Shown here one piece after another: positions 53,172-61,398 of a stretch of DNA of 64,000 nucleotides. The notes under the pieces were generated by a model. That model searched no databases and was not told the DNA's origin. It was given only the letters and a program-made list of their open reading frames with translations. Numbering within the stretch: the stretch's first letter is position 1; every line of letters starts with the position of its first letter. The translations under genes were made by a program, and so were the position numbers. The stretch comes from JAJEFO01 sp965208685 (GTDB lineage Bacteria; Pseudomonadota; Alphaproteobacteria; Rhodobacterales; Rhodobacteraceae): positions 1,674,001 to 1,738,000 of the forward strand of contig CBDBPL010000007.1 of NCBI GenBank assembly GCA_965208685.1, written 5' to 3'.

Positions 53172-53882
53172 TCACATCGCGGAGTAGCCACCGTCCACAG
53201 GGTAGGTTGCGCCGGTCACGAATGAAGCTTCCTCCGAAAGCAGCCAGGCTGCAAGAGCGCCGACCTCGGCGGGCTGTCCCCAACGAGCCAGGGAGGTCCG
53301 GTTCATGATGGCTGGTTCGCGCGAATCGTCGCCACGAATGGCTTCGGTCATCGGCGTTTCGATCCATCCGGGTGCAATGGCGTTCACGCGAATGCCGTCG
53401 GATCCCCACTTGCCTGCGAGCGCCTTGGTCAACTGGGCCACGGCGCCCTTGGACGCGGTGTAGGCTGGCGCGTGCGGTCCGCCAAAATACGTGTACATCG
53501 ATCCCGTGTTCACGATTGCGCCGCCGCCGCCGGCGGCGGCGAGCAGCGGGTGCGCAGCGAGGCAGCATCGCATTGTTCCGGTGAGGTTGACGTCGATCAC
53601 TCTCCGGAAGATGTTCAGGTCGTACTCGTCCAGCTTCCTGATGATGCCGGCACAGTTCACCAGGCCGTCCAGGGATGTCAGGTCCTTGAAGAAGGCTTCG
53701 ACCGCCTCGTCGTGCGTGACATCTAGCGCGACCGCCGAGGCGTCCGGCTCCGCTTCGAGATGTCTTTCGACCTCGCCGGCGGTGGCGCCGGTTACGGTCA
53801 CCTCCCAGCCCTTGCCGGCAATGACGCGCGCTATGCCCGCGCCGATTCCGCCTGTTCCGCCAATGATCACGGCCTTTGGCAT
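53172..53882 (-). CDS. Short-chain dehydrogenase/reductase (SDR)
   Basis: A 236-residue SDR. VIIGGTGGIGAGIARVIAGK is the cofactor motif, with VTGATAGEVERHLEA after it. Then come LDVTHDEAVEAFF, GLVNCAGIIRKLDEYD, the Ser in IVNTGSMYTYFGG, YTASKGAVAQL (Tyr-x3-Lys) and APGWIETPMTEAI. The family ending FVTGATYPVDGGYS is present. It probably supplies or uses the cupin substrate. A longer frame to 53942 adds 20 residues that look unlike an SDR start. Divergent from sodB. Confidence 0.88.
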   Translation of the reverse strand: MPKAVIIGGTGGIGAGIARVIAGKGWEVTVTGATAGEVERHLEAEPDASAVALDVTHDEAVEAFFKDLTSLDGLVNCAGIIRKLDEYDLNIFRRVIDVNLTGTMRCCLAAHPLLAAAGGGGAIVNTGSMYTYFGGPHAPAYTASKGAVAQLTKALAGKWGSDGIRVNAIAPGWIETPMTEAIRGDDSREPAIMNRTSLARWGQPAEVGALAAWLLSEEASFVTGATYPVDGGYSAM

Positions 53883-54040
53883 GGCACCCCTCGCTGCGGC
53901 ACCGTCATCGGTCTGTTCCGGCGCACCAGGACCCTTCCGCAAAACGCCGGGATCTTCCAGAAATTTCTTGGCCCTGCCTTGACCCGACCGGCAACCCTGC
54001 GCAGGTAGTGTACATCAAGTCAACAGAAGGGAACCCACCA

Positions 54041-54640
54041 ATGGCATTCGATCTTCCCGATCTTCCGTACGCACACGATGCGCTGGCCTCGAAAGGGATG
54101 AGCGCCGAAACGCTCGAGTTTCATCACGACCTCCATCACAAGGCTTATGTAGACAACGGCAACAAACTGGTTGCCGGCACCGAATGGGAGGGCAAGTCTC
54201 TGGAGGAGATAGTCACGGGGACGTATGACTCAGGCGCCGTGGCGCAGAATGGCATTTTCAACAACATCAGCCAGCTTTGGAACCACAACCAGTTCTGGGA
54301 AATGATGGGCCCGGGCGACAACGGCATGCCGGGCGAACTTGAAAGAGCGCTGGTCGACAGTTTCGGATCGGTGGACGAGTTCAAGTCCCAGTTTGCCGCC
54401 GCCGGCGCCGGGCAGTTCGGTTCAGGTTGGGCATGGCTCGTCAAGAATTCGGATGGCTCCCTTGCGGTGACCAAGACCGAGAACGGCGTGAACCCGCTCT
54501 GCTTTGGACAGGTCGCGCTGCTCGGGTGCGACGTTTGGGAGCATTCCTACTACATCGACTTCCGGAACAGGCGCCCGGCATATCTGGACAACTTCCTGAA
54601 CAACCTCGTGAACTGGGAAGACGTGGCAAGCCGCATGTGA
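54041..54640 (+). CDS. sodB: Superoxide dismutase, iron type
   Basis: A 199-residue Fe-SOD. The metal ligands are H28 (EFHHDLHH), H82 (WNHNQFW), and D164 and H168 (CDVWEHSYY). The GAGQFGSGWAWLVKNSDGSL region and the Gln that sets Fe selectivity (AAAGAGQFGSGW) are in the positions usual for Fe-SOD. It converts superoxide to O2 and H2O2 in the cytoplasm. AGAAGGGAAC lies before the ATG, and a perfect 11-bp stem-loop lies after the gene. Confidence 0.95.
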   Translation: MAFDLPDLPYAHDALASKGMSAETLEFHHDLHHKAYVDNGNKLVAGTEWEGKSLEEIVTGTYDSGAVAQNGIFNNISQLWNHNQFWEMMGPGDNGMPGELERALVDSFGSVDEFKSQFAAAGAGQFGSGWAWLVKNSDGSLAVTKTENGVNPLCFGQVALLGCDVWEHSYYIDFRNRRPAYLDNFLNNLVNWEDVASRM

Positions 54641-54661
54641 GCCTCGACGACTGCCGCTTCG

Positions 54662-54689
54662 GCCCGTCGGCACGTGTTTGCCGACGGGC
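54662..54689 (+). terminator. Stem-loop downstream of sodB
   Basis: GCCCGTCGGCA (54662-54672) and TGCCGACGGGC (54679-54689) pair perfectly over 11 bp with a CGTGTT loop, 22 bases after the sodB stop. No T-run follows, so it may act as a terminator for both convergent genes or as an mRNA 3' stabiliser. Confidence 0.6.
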
Positions 54690-54775
54690 GCATGTCCGAT
54701 CCGCCGCTTCCGTTGCTGCAATGAACGGAATCGAGGGCGCCGAGGGATTTGCCCCGGATCCGGGAGTGCCGAACC

Positions 54776-55351
54776 CTATCCCTGGCGGGACTCGCGCACC
54801 GACCGTCTCAGTTCGGCCACCAGTTCATCCACGTCCGGCATCGCCTTGACGAGGTCGCCCAGGCTTGGGTCCGCGAACCCCTCGGCAATCACGTGGCCGA
54901 TGAGCGCGAGGAGTGGTTGCCAGTATCCCTCGATGTCGACCAGATAGACCGGTTTTTCGTGCAGCCCGAGCTGGGCCCAGGTCAGGACTTCGAAGAACTC
55001 GTCCAGCGAACCCGCACCGCCGGGAAGGACGGCCACCGCGTCCGCGTTCATCAGCATGATCTTCTTTCGCTCATGCATTGTCTCGGTAACGATCCGCTCG
55101 CCAAAGCACCTGTCGGGAGCTTCGGTTGCCAGCAGGTGGGTCGGAATCACGCCGATTGCGGCGGCGCCGGCGGCTGTCGCCGCATCGGCCACGGCTCCCA
55201 TGATTCCCACGTCGCCGGCTCCGTAGACGAGGCGCCATCCGTTTTCGCCAATGGCCCGTCCGAGGTCGCGGGCTGACCGCATGTAGTGCGGGTTTCGTCC
55301 GTCACGTGCGCCGCAATAGACGCAGAGCGAAAAGGGGGCCGTTCGGGTCAT
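54776..55351 (-). CDS. LOG-family protein (TIGR00730; cytokinin riboside 5'-monophosphate phosphoribohydrolase type)
   Basis: A 191-residue Rossmann-fold protein. GWRLVYGAGDVGIMGAVADA leads the fold, then MHERKKIM (residues 92-99, Arg and Lys for phosphate/ribose) and PGGAGSLDEFFEVLTW (110-125). The latter is the PGGxGTxxE catalytic motif with Ser in place of Thr. LOG enzymes release the base from nucleoside 5'-monophosphates. It faces sodB and is probably a single unit. Confidence 0.9.
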   Translation of the reverse strand: MTRTAPFSLCVYCGARDGRNPHYMRSARDLGRAIGENGWRLVYGAGDVGIMGAVADAATAAGAAAIGVIPTHLLATEAPDRCFGERIVTETMHERKKIMLMNADAVAVLPGGAGSLDEFFEVLTWAQLGLHEKPVYLVDIEGYWQPLLALIGHVIAEGFADPSLGDLVKAMPDVDELVAELRRSVRESRQG

Positions 55352-55479
55352 GCAGCTGCCTTTGGTTGCAAAAGGTGTTTTGACCCCTGTTAGCGGCGTT
55401 GATATTGTCCCTCAAGCGCCCGGCGGCAATTTGCTGCGAGATGCTGGCCCGAACTGGACCCTGAGGGAGAAAGCAAGTC

Positions 55480-58400
55480 GTGAAGCCAATTTGGAAAGGC
55501 GCCATCGCTGCCGTCACCATTGCCCTCTTGCTGGCCATCCTCTGGATAATGTTGCTGCCCGAGGGTCCGATCACTGGAGACGGAGCCGATTCCACCGTCA
55601 CGACGGAGACTGCCGACGACTCGGATTCGGCGGATGCTCCGGATGCAGAAAGCGTCGCGACCACGGACCCCGCTGAACCGGTGGAACCTGCAGCGGGCGC
55701 CGGACCGGCCGCGGAGGTCGAAGCGACGGCGGAATCGGAGGACGTTCCGGACACGACGGCGCCGGAGAGCGCTGCAGCCACGGACCCCGTGGAACCGGCG
55801 GCACCTGCGGCGGACGATGGTCCGGCCGCCGAGGTCGAAGCGACGGCGGAAGCGGCAGACGTTACTGGCACCACGGCGCCGGAGAGCGTTGCAGCCACGG
55901 ACCCCGTGGAACCGGCGGCACCTGCGGCGGACGATGGTCCGGCCGCCGAGGTCGAAGCGACGGCGGAAGCGGCAGACGTTACTGGCACCACGGCGCCGGA
56001 GAGCGTTGCGGCCACGGACCCCGTGAAACCGGCTGCACCTGCGGCGGACGATGGTCCGGTTGCCGAGGTCGAAGCGACGGCGGAATCGGAGGACGTTCCG
56101 GACACGACGGCACCGGAGAGCGTTGTGGCCGCGGACCCCGCGGAATCGGCTGCACCTGCGGCGGACGATGGTCCGGCCGCCGAGGTCGAAGCGACGGCGG
56201 AAGCGGCAGACGTTACTGGCACGACGGCGCCGGAGAGCGTTGCAGCCACCGACCCCGTGGAACCGGCCGCACCTGCGACGGACGGCGACCTGGCCGTCGA
56301 GTGCGTAGTGACGGCGGAATCGATGGACGCGTCGGAGCAGGAGTGCGTTGCGGCCACGGACCCCGTGGAACCGGCTGCACCTGCGACGGACGATGGTCCG
56401 GCCGCCGAGGTCGAAGCGACGGCGGAAGCGGCAGACGTTCCGGACCCGACGGCACCGGAGAGCGTCGCGGCCACGGACCCCGTGGAACCGGCGGCACCTG
56501 CGGCGGACGATGGTCCGGCCGCCGAGGTCGAAGCGACGGCGGCAGCGGCAGACGTTCCGGACCCGACGGCGCCGGAGAGCGTCGCGGCCACGGACCCCGT
56601 GGAACCGGCTGCACCTGCGACGGACGATGGTCCGGCCGCCGAGGTCGAAGCGACGGCGGAAGCGGCAGACGTTCCGGACCCGACGGCGCCGGAGAGCGTC
56701 GCGGCCACGGACCCCGTGGAACCGGCTGCACCTGCGACGGACGGCGACCTGGCCGTCGAGTGCGTAGTGACGGCGGAATCGATGGACGCGTCAGAGCAGG
56801 AGTGCGTCGCGGCCACGGAGCCCGTGGAACCGGCCGCACCTTCGACGGACGATGTTCCGGCCGCCGAGGTCGAAGCGACGGCGGAAGCGGCAGACGTTCC
56901 GGACCCGACGGCACCGGAGAGCGTTGCAGCCGCGGTCCCTGCGGAACCGGCTGCTCGGGCGATGGACGACGGGCTGACCGCGGAGGGCGAAGTGACCGTG
57001 GAGACGGCAGACGTTCCGGATACGACGGCACCGGAGAGCGTTGCAGTCACGGACCCCGTGGAACCGGTTGCACCTGCGGCGGATGATGGCCCGATCGTCG
57101 AGGACGAGGTGACCGCGGAGACGCCGGTCGCTCCGGACACGACGGCACCGGAAAGCGTTGCGGCCGCGGTACCTGTGAAGCCGACCGCGCCAGCGACGGA
57201 CGGCGACCTGACCGACGAATGTGAAGTGATGGCGGATGTGCCGGGGCAGGAATGCCTTGCAGCTACGGAACCTGTGGAACCGGCTGCACCTGCGACGGAC
57301 GACGGCGCAATCGTGCAGGACGAGGTGACCGCGGAGTCGCCGGTCGCTCCGGATACGACAGCGCCGGAAAGCGTTGCGGCCGCGGTACCTGTGAAGCCGA
57401 CCGCGCCAGCGACGGACGGCGACCTGACCGACGAATGTGAAGTGATGGCGGATGTGCCGGGGCAGGAATGCCTTGCAGCTACGGAACCTGTGGAACCGGC
57501 TGCACCTGCGACGGACGACGGCGCGATCGTCCAGGACGAGGTGACCGCGGAGTCGCCGGTCGCTCCGGACACGACGGCACCAGAAAGCGTTGCAGCCGCG
57601 GAACCTGCGGAACCGGCGACGGACGATGGACCGATCGTCCATGGCGAGGTGACCGCGGAATCGCCGGTCGCTCCGGACACGACGGCACCGGACGCCGTTG
57701 CAGCCGCGGACCCTGCGGAACCGGCGACAGGTGACGAACAGACCGCCTGGGGCGAAGTGACCGCTGAGACGCCGGTCGCTCCGGACACGACGGCACCGGA
57801 AGCCATTGCAGCCGCGGACCCTGCGGAACCGGCTGAACCTGAGGCGGATGACGGCCCGACCGTCGAGATCGCTGCGTTGGCGGACACGTCTGATGTGGTG
57901 GCACCAGCTGACGGCGTTGCAACTGAATTGACTGCGCCGATCTCCGAGAGCTTCGCGACATTTGACATCGTCCGTATCGAGCCCGGCGGCAGCGCGGTCA
58001 TCGCTGGGCGTGGAGTCGAAGGGGGGGCGACGGTCTCGCTGCACCTGAACGGGAAACTGGTCGGCGAGGCCATCGCGGACCGAGCTGGCAACTTCTTCAC
58101 TTTCGCCGAGGTCGGCGTGTCAGATTTGCCTCGTGAACTGACACTGACCGAAACCCGCCTGGACGGCACGGTCCTCGAAGGCGCGTTGTCCCTGATTCTG
58201 GGACCCGTTGCGCCGGTCAGGATTGCAAGTGACACTGATGCAGCCAGCGACGAGTCCACGGGGATCGAACGGATCGCCTCCACTGACCGGCCAGCGCAGC
58301 CCGATGGCGGGCAGGCCGCATCGGCTGGCATTTCAGCCAAGCAGACGTTGCAGCTCGATGCCGAGCAGACTTCACCAGCCGTCGCTTCAACAGAATCGGC

Positions 58401-59076
58401 AGAACAGCCCGACATCGGGCAAACTGCGTCGGCAGCGGTTTCGACCGGGCAGGCGACGCAGCCCGAAGTCGAACAGACGGCATCGGCTGCCGCCTCAAGC
58501 GGTCAGGCAGAACAGTCGGATGGAAGGCAGGGCAGGCCGACCGTTCTTCTCTCCGACGAGAGCGGCGTCCAGGTTGTCCAGGATTCCGGAGTCGCTCCCG
58601 AAGTTCCGGAAAACGTCTCTCTGGACACGATCGCCTACGACGAGAAGGGTGAAGTCACCGTCGGGGGGCGTGCGACCGGTACGGAATCAGTCCGAATCTA
58701 CCTGGACAACAAGGATCTGGTCGATGCCGATGTGGGCGCGGGCGGTCAGTGGCGCACGCCGCTGCCGGATGTCGATACGGGCACCTACACGCTTCGGGTC
58801 GATGAGCTGAACGCGGAGGGCAGGGTGATTTCGCGTGTGGAGACCCCGTTTCTCCGTGAAGCTGTCGAAGACATTCAGGCGTTGGACAAGAGTCCGGTCA
58901 CCATGCTCGCACCGGTTTCGCTTGTCACGATCCAGCCGGGCAACACGCTATGGGGCCTTGCGCGAAAGAAATATGGCAGGGGCATTCTCTACGTGCGCGT
59001 CTTTGAAGCCAATACGGACCGGATTCGCGACCCTGACCTGATCTTCCCTGGTCAAATCTTCGCAGTGCCAGATTGA
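55480..59076 (+). CDS. LysM domain protein with a ~20-unit acidic Ala/Pro repeat stalk
   Basis: A 1198-residue envelope protein starting at GTG 55480. Residues about 8-27 are a transmembrane anchor. Residues about 57-810 are ~20 copies of a ~39-residue repeat, typically ESVAATDPVEPAAPAADDGP then AAEVEATAEAADVTGTTAP. These are rich in Ala, Pro, Asp and Glu, almost certainly disordered and extended. Two Ig-like or carboxypeptidase-regulatory-like modules follow (FDIVRIEPGGSAVIAGRGVE; VSLDTIAYDEKGEVTVGGRA). The C-terminus is a LysM domain (VTIQPGNTLWGLARKKYGRG) that binds peptidoglycan. The short-stalk form is common in Rhodobacterales; this repeat expansion is not. It may span a wide periplasm and tie membrane to wall. 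Confidence 0.85.
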   Translation: MKPIWKGAIAAVTIALLLAILWIMLLPEGPITGDGADSTVTTETADDSDSADAPDAESVATTDPAEPVEPAAGAGPAAEVEATAESEDVPDTTAPESAAATDPVEPAAPAADDGPAAEVEATAEAADVTGTTAPESVAATDPVEPAAPAADDGPAAEVEATAEAADVTGTTAPESVAATDPVKPAAPAADDGPVAEVEATAESEDVPDTTAPESVVAADPAESAAPAADDGPAAEVEATAEAADVTGTTAPESVAATDPVEPAAPATDGDLAVECVVTAESMDASEQECVAATDPVEPAAPATDDGPAAEVEATAEAADVPDPTAPESVAATDPVEPAAPAADDGPAAEVEATAAAADVPDPTAPESVAATDPVEPAAPATDDGPAAEVEATAEAADVPDPTAPESVAATDPVEPAAPATDGDLAVECVVTAESMDASEQECVAATEPVEPAAPSTDDVPAAEVEATAEAADVPDPTAPESVAAAVPAEPAARAMDDGLTAEGEVTVETADVPDTTAPESVAVTDPVEPVAPAADDGPIVEDEVTAETPVAPDTTAPESVAAAVPVKPTAPATDGDLTDECEVMADVPGQECLAATEPVEPAAPATDDGAIVQDEVTAESPVAPDTTAPESVAAAVPVKPTAPATDGDLTDECEVMADVPGQECLAATEPVEPAAPATDDGAIVQDEVTAESPVAPDTTAPESVAAAEPAEPATDDGPIVHGEVTAESPVAPDTTAPDAVAAADPAEPATGDEQTAWGEVTAETPVAPDTTAPEAIAAADPAEPAEPEADDGPTVEIAALADTSDVVAPADGVATELTAPISESFATFDIVRIEPGGSAVIAGRGVEGGATVSLHLNGKLVGEAIADRAGNFFTFAEVGVSDLPRELTLTETRLDGTVLEGALSLILGPVAPVRIASDTDAASDESTGIERIASTDRPAQPDGGQAASAGISAKQTLQLDAEQTSPAVASTESAEQPDIGQTASAAVSTGQATQPEVEQTASAAASSGQAEQSDGRQGRPTVLLSDESGVQVVQDSGVAPEVPENVSLDTIAYDEKGEVTVGGRATGTESVRIYLDNKDLVDADVGAGGQWRTPLPDVDTGTYTLRVDELNAEGRVISRVETPFLREAVEDIQALDKSPVTMLAPVSLVTIQPGNTLWGLARKKYGRGILYVRVFEANTDRIRDPDLIFPGQIFAVPD
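55648..57906 (+). repeat. 117-bp minisatellite inside the LysM gene
   Basis: About 20 tandem units, most of 117 bp (39 codons), with some of about 108 or 99 bp. A 216-bp double unit (57151-57366) is repeated next to itself (57367-57582) with identical protein and few DNA differences, indicating recent amplification. All units keep the reading frame. Two further frames stay open because of the repeats. Confidence 0.9.
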
Positions 59077-59414
59077 TTCAGGAGCGGACGAGAGACGTCC
59101 TTGGCGGCTGCTCGCAGCACGTAGGTTGCGACAGGCCGCGTTCCGGTCCACCTCCGACGAGGCCACGTGTCCAGGCCGTGCAAAGACTCGCCAAGGCGAA
59201 TTTGAGACCGGAATCGCCGCACGCTGTCAGGCCCTTTGAAGTTGTCGGCGAACTTTCGTAAGGAAGGTCGAGCAGCAAGTGCCGTGTTGGTGGGGATGCC
59301 GACGGCATGTGACTTCGACCGGAACAGATGCGGCAACAAGGTGCGCCCGTCTTGCCTTCATCCTGGCCGTGCAAAGGCGAAGGCGAGGTTGTGGAGTTGA
59401 GGAACGAAGCAGTG
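59077..59414. other. 338-base stretch after the LysM gene
   Basis: Frames are short and unrecognised. It separates the LysM gene from the 81-bp repeat (59415-59495) that leads into the ABC exporter, and must hold the exporter's promoter. No convincing terminator was seen. Confidence 0.35.
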
Positions 59415-59495
59415 TCAGCGACCCCTCCCTGAAGGGAGGGGCTTGAGGAACGAAGGTTCCGAGAGCCCATGCTGACCAGCACAGGAAAGGAGACT
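59415..59495 (+). repeat. 81-bp dispersed inverted repeat, copy 2
   Basis: Matches the reverse complement of 29310-29390 at 78 of 81 bases. It carries the CCCCTCCC-TGAA-GGGAGGGG hairpin (59422-59442), the in-frame ATG at 59469, and GGAAAGGAG just before the likely exporter start at 59496. The exporter gene's translation-initiation region is therefore made of repeat sequence. Confidence 0.85.
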
Positions 59496-61307
59496 ATGAC
59501 CGACATCCATTCTCCAGCCAGCGAACGCGAAAGCGGCTTGGGAATAATTAGGAAGCTTGCACCGTTCCTCTGGCCGTCGGACAGGCAATGGGTCCGGCGT
59601 CGCGTCGTGCTGGCAATGTTGGCCTTGCTGCTCTCCAAGGTTGTCGCGGTTGGCACGCCCTTTCTCTACAAGGCCGCGGTCGACGTGCTGGCCGGCGAGG
59701 ACGTGGATCCCGTCTGGGCTCTCGGCATTGGCGCCGTCGGGATCACGGTTGCCTATGGCATGGCGCGGCTGCTGACAATCGGTTTCCAGCAACTGCGGGA
59801 TGTCCTCTTTGCCGCCGTTGGCCAGCGCGCGCTGCGGCAGATTGCGCTCGAGGCCTTCAACCACGTGCATGCGCTTTCGCTTCGCTATCACATCACGCGA
59901 AAGACCGGCGGCCTCAGCCGGATCATCGAGCGGGGCGTGAAAGGTGTCGAGTTCCTGCTGAGGTTTCTGCTGTTCTCCATCGCGCCGCTTGTCGTGGAAC
60001 TGGCGATGATCGCCGCTGTCCTGGCGGTCGTGTTTGACGTTTGGTACCTGGTCGCCGTGGTCGTTACCATTTTCGTGTATGTCTGGTTCACGTTCAGGGT
60101 GACCGAATGGCGGGTGAAAATCCGCCGGGAAATGAACGAACAGGACACCGACGCCAACCAGAAGGCGGTCGACAGCCTTCTCAATTTTGAGACGGTGAAG
60201 TATTTCGGTGCCGAGGAACGTGAAGCGAACCGATATGACGGCGCGATGGAACGCTATGTCTTTGCGGCTCTCAAGACATCCTATTCGCTGGCATTCCTGA
60301 ATTTCGGGCAGGCGTTCCTGATTTCCGGAGGGCTTGTCGCCGTCATGATCCTGGCTGCGGTCGGGGTTGCCGACGGCAGCCTTACCGTAGGCGATTTCGT
60401 GATGGTGAACGCATACATGATCCAGATAACGATGCCCCTGAACTTCCTCGGTACGGTCTACCGCGAAATTCGGCAAAGCCTGGTGGACATGGGAGAGATG
60501 TTCGAACTGCTGGCACAGCCATCCGAAGTCCAGGACAGGCCGGGCGCGCCCGATCTCGCCGTCAACGGCGGCCAGATCACGTTCCAGGACGTCCGGTTCG
60601 GTTATCAGGACAACCACCCGATCTTGAAGGGGGTGACGCTTGAGGTGCCCGCTGGCCGCACGGTAGCGATCGTGGGTCCTTCCGGCTCCGGAAAGTCCAC
60701 GATCGGGCGACTTCTCTTTCGCTTCTACGACACGAGCGACGGAGCGCTCCTCATTGACGGTCAGGACATTCGCGACGTGACCCAGAAGAGTCTGCACGCG
60801 GCGATCGGCGTCGTGCCGCAGGACACCGTTCTCTTCAACGACACGGTCTACTACAACATCGCCTATGGCCGTCCCGAAGCTTCACGTGCAGAGATCGTCG
60901 AGGCCGCGCGGGCGGCCAAGATCCATGACTTCATCTCCGGCCTGCCGGACGGTTACGACACGACCGTTGGCGAGCGGGGACTCAAGCTGTCTGGAGGCGA
61001 AAAGCAGCGTGTCGGCATCGCGCGCACGATCCTGAAGAATCCGTCGATCCTGTTGCTGGATGAAGCGACGAGCGCCCTCGACACCGAGACCGAATCCGAG
61101 ATCCAGCACGAGCTCCAGGCAATGGGCGAGGGTCGCACGGTGATCACGATCGCGCATCGGCTGTCCACGATCGCCCATGCCGACCGAATCGTTGTGCTCG
61201 AAGACGGGCGTATCGTCGAAGACGGCGATCACGACGCACTCCTCGCCCGAAACGGACGCTATGCCTCGCTCTGGCATCGGCAGGCTGCCGAAGACGCCGC
61301 CGCCTGA
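59496..61307 (+). CDS. Atm1-type (ABCB7/HMT1-like) ABC exporter
   Basis: A 603-residue half-transporter with six transmembrane helices and one ATPase domain. The membrane part shows ALLLSKVVAVGTPFLYKAAV, SLRYHITRKTGGLSRIIERG and ETVKYFGAEEREANRYDGAM, all hallmarks of the Atm1/HMT1 branch. The ATPase has GPSGSGKST (394-402), VVPQDTVLFNDTVYYNIAYG, LSGGEKQR (498-505) and ILLLDEATSALD. Atm1 proteins export glutathione-linked persulfide or metal conjugates and support Fe-S or heavy-metal homeostasis. The ATG at 59496 follows GGAAAGGAG; the in-frame ATG at 59469, within the 81-bp repeat, would add nine residues. Confidence 0.93.
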   Translation: MTDIHSPASERESGLGIIRKLAPFLWPSDRQWVRRRVVLAMLALLLSKVVAVGTPFLYKAAVDVLAGEDVDPVWALGIGAVGITVAYGMARLLTIGFQQLRDVLFAAVGQRALRQIALEAFNHVHALSLRYHITRKTGGLSRIIERGVKGVEFLLRFLLFSIAPLVVELAMIAAVLAVVFDVWYLVAVVVTIFVYVWFTFRVTEWRVKIRREMNEQDTDANQKAVDSLLNFETVKYFGAEEREANRYDGAMERYVFAALKTSYSLAFLNFGQAFLISGGLVAVMILAAVGVADGSLTVGDFVMVNAYMIQITMPLNFLGTVYREIRQSLVDMGEMFELLAQPSEVQDRPGAPDLAVNGGQITFQDVRFGYQDNHPILKGVTLEVPAGRTVAIVGPSGSGKSTIGRLLFRFYDTSDGALLIDGQDIRDVTQKSLHAAIGVVPQDTVLFNDTVYYNIAYGRPEASRAEIVEAARAAKIHDFISGLPDGYDTTVGERGLKLSGGEKQRVGIARTILKNPSILLLDEATSALDTETESEIQHELQAMGEGRTVITIAHRLSTIAHADRIVVLEDGRIVEDGDHDALLARNGRYASLWHRQAAEDAAA

Positions 61308-61398
61308 GCCAGTTTCCGGGCGGCCCCGCCAGGCCGGGTGTCCGGCGCCCAGGCTGCATGCCCGCTTCCGGGGCCGGGCTCGCGCGCGGAGTTCAGCC

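Noticed and set aside
55648..57906. Regular repeats that might suggest a CRISPR or regulatory array
   Set aside because: Units are 117 bp, contiguous and in coding frame, with no spacers and no cas genes.
55302..58415. 1037-codon antisense frame opposite the LysM gene
   Set aside because: It is open only because the in-frame repeat keeps all phases free of stops. It encodes a low-complexity Ser/Ala/Gly/Val chain and has no start or domain support.
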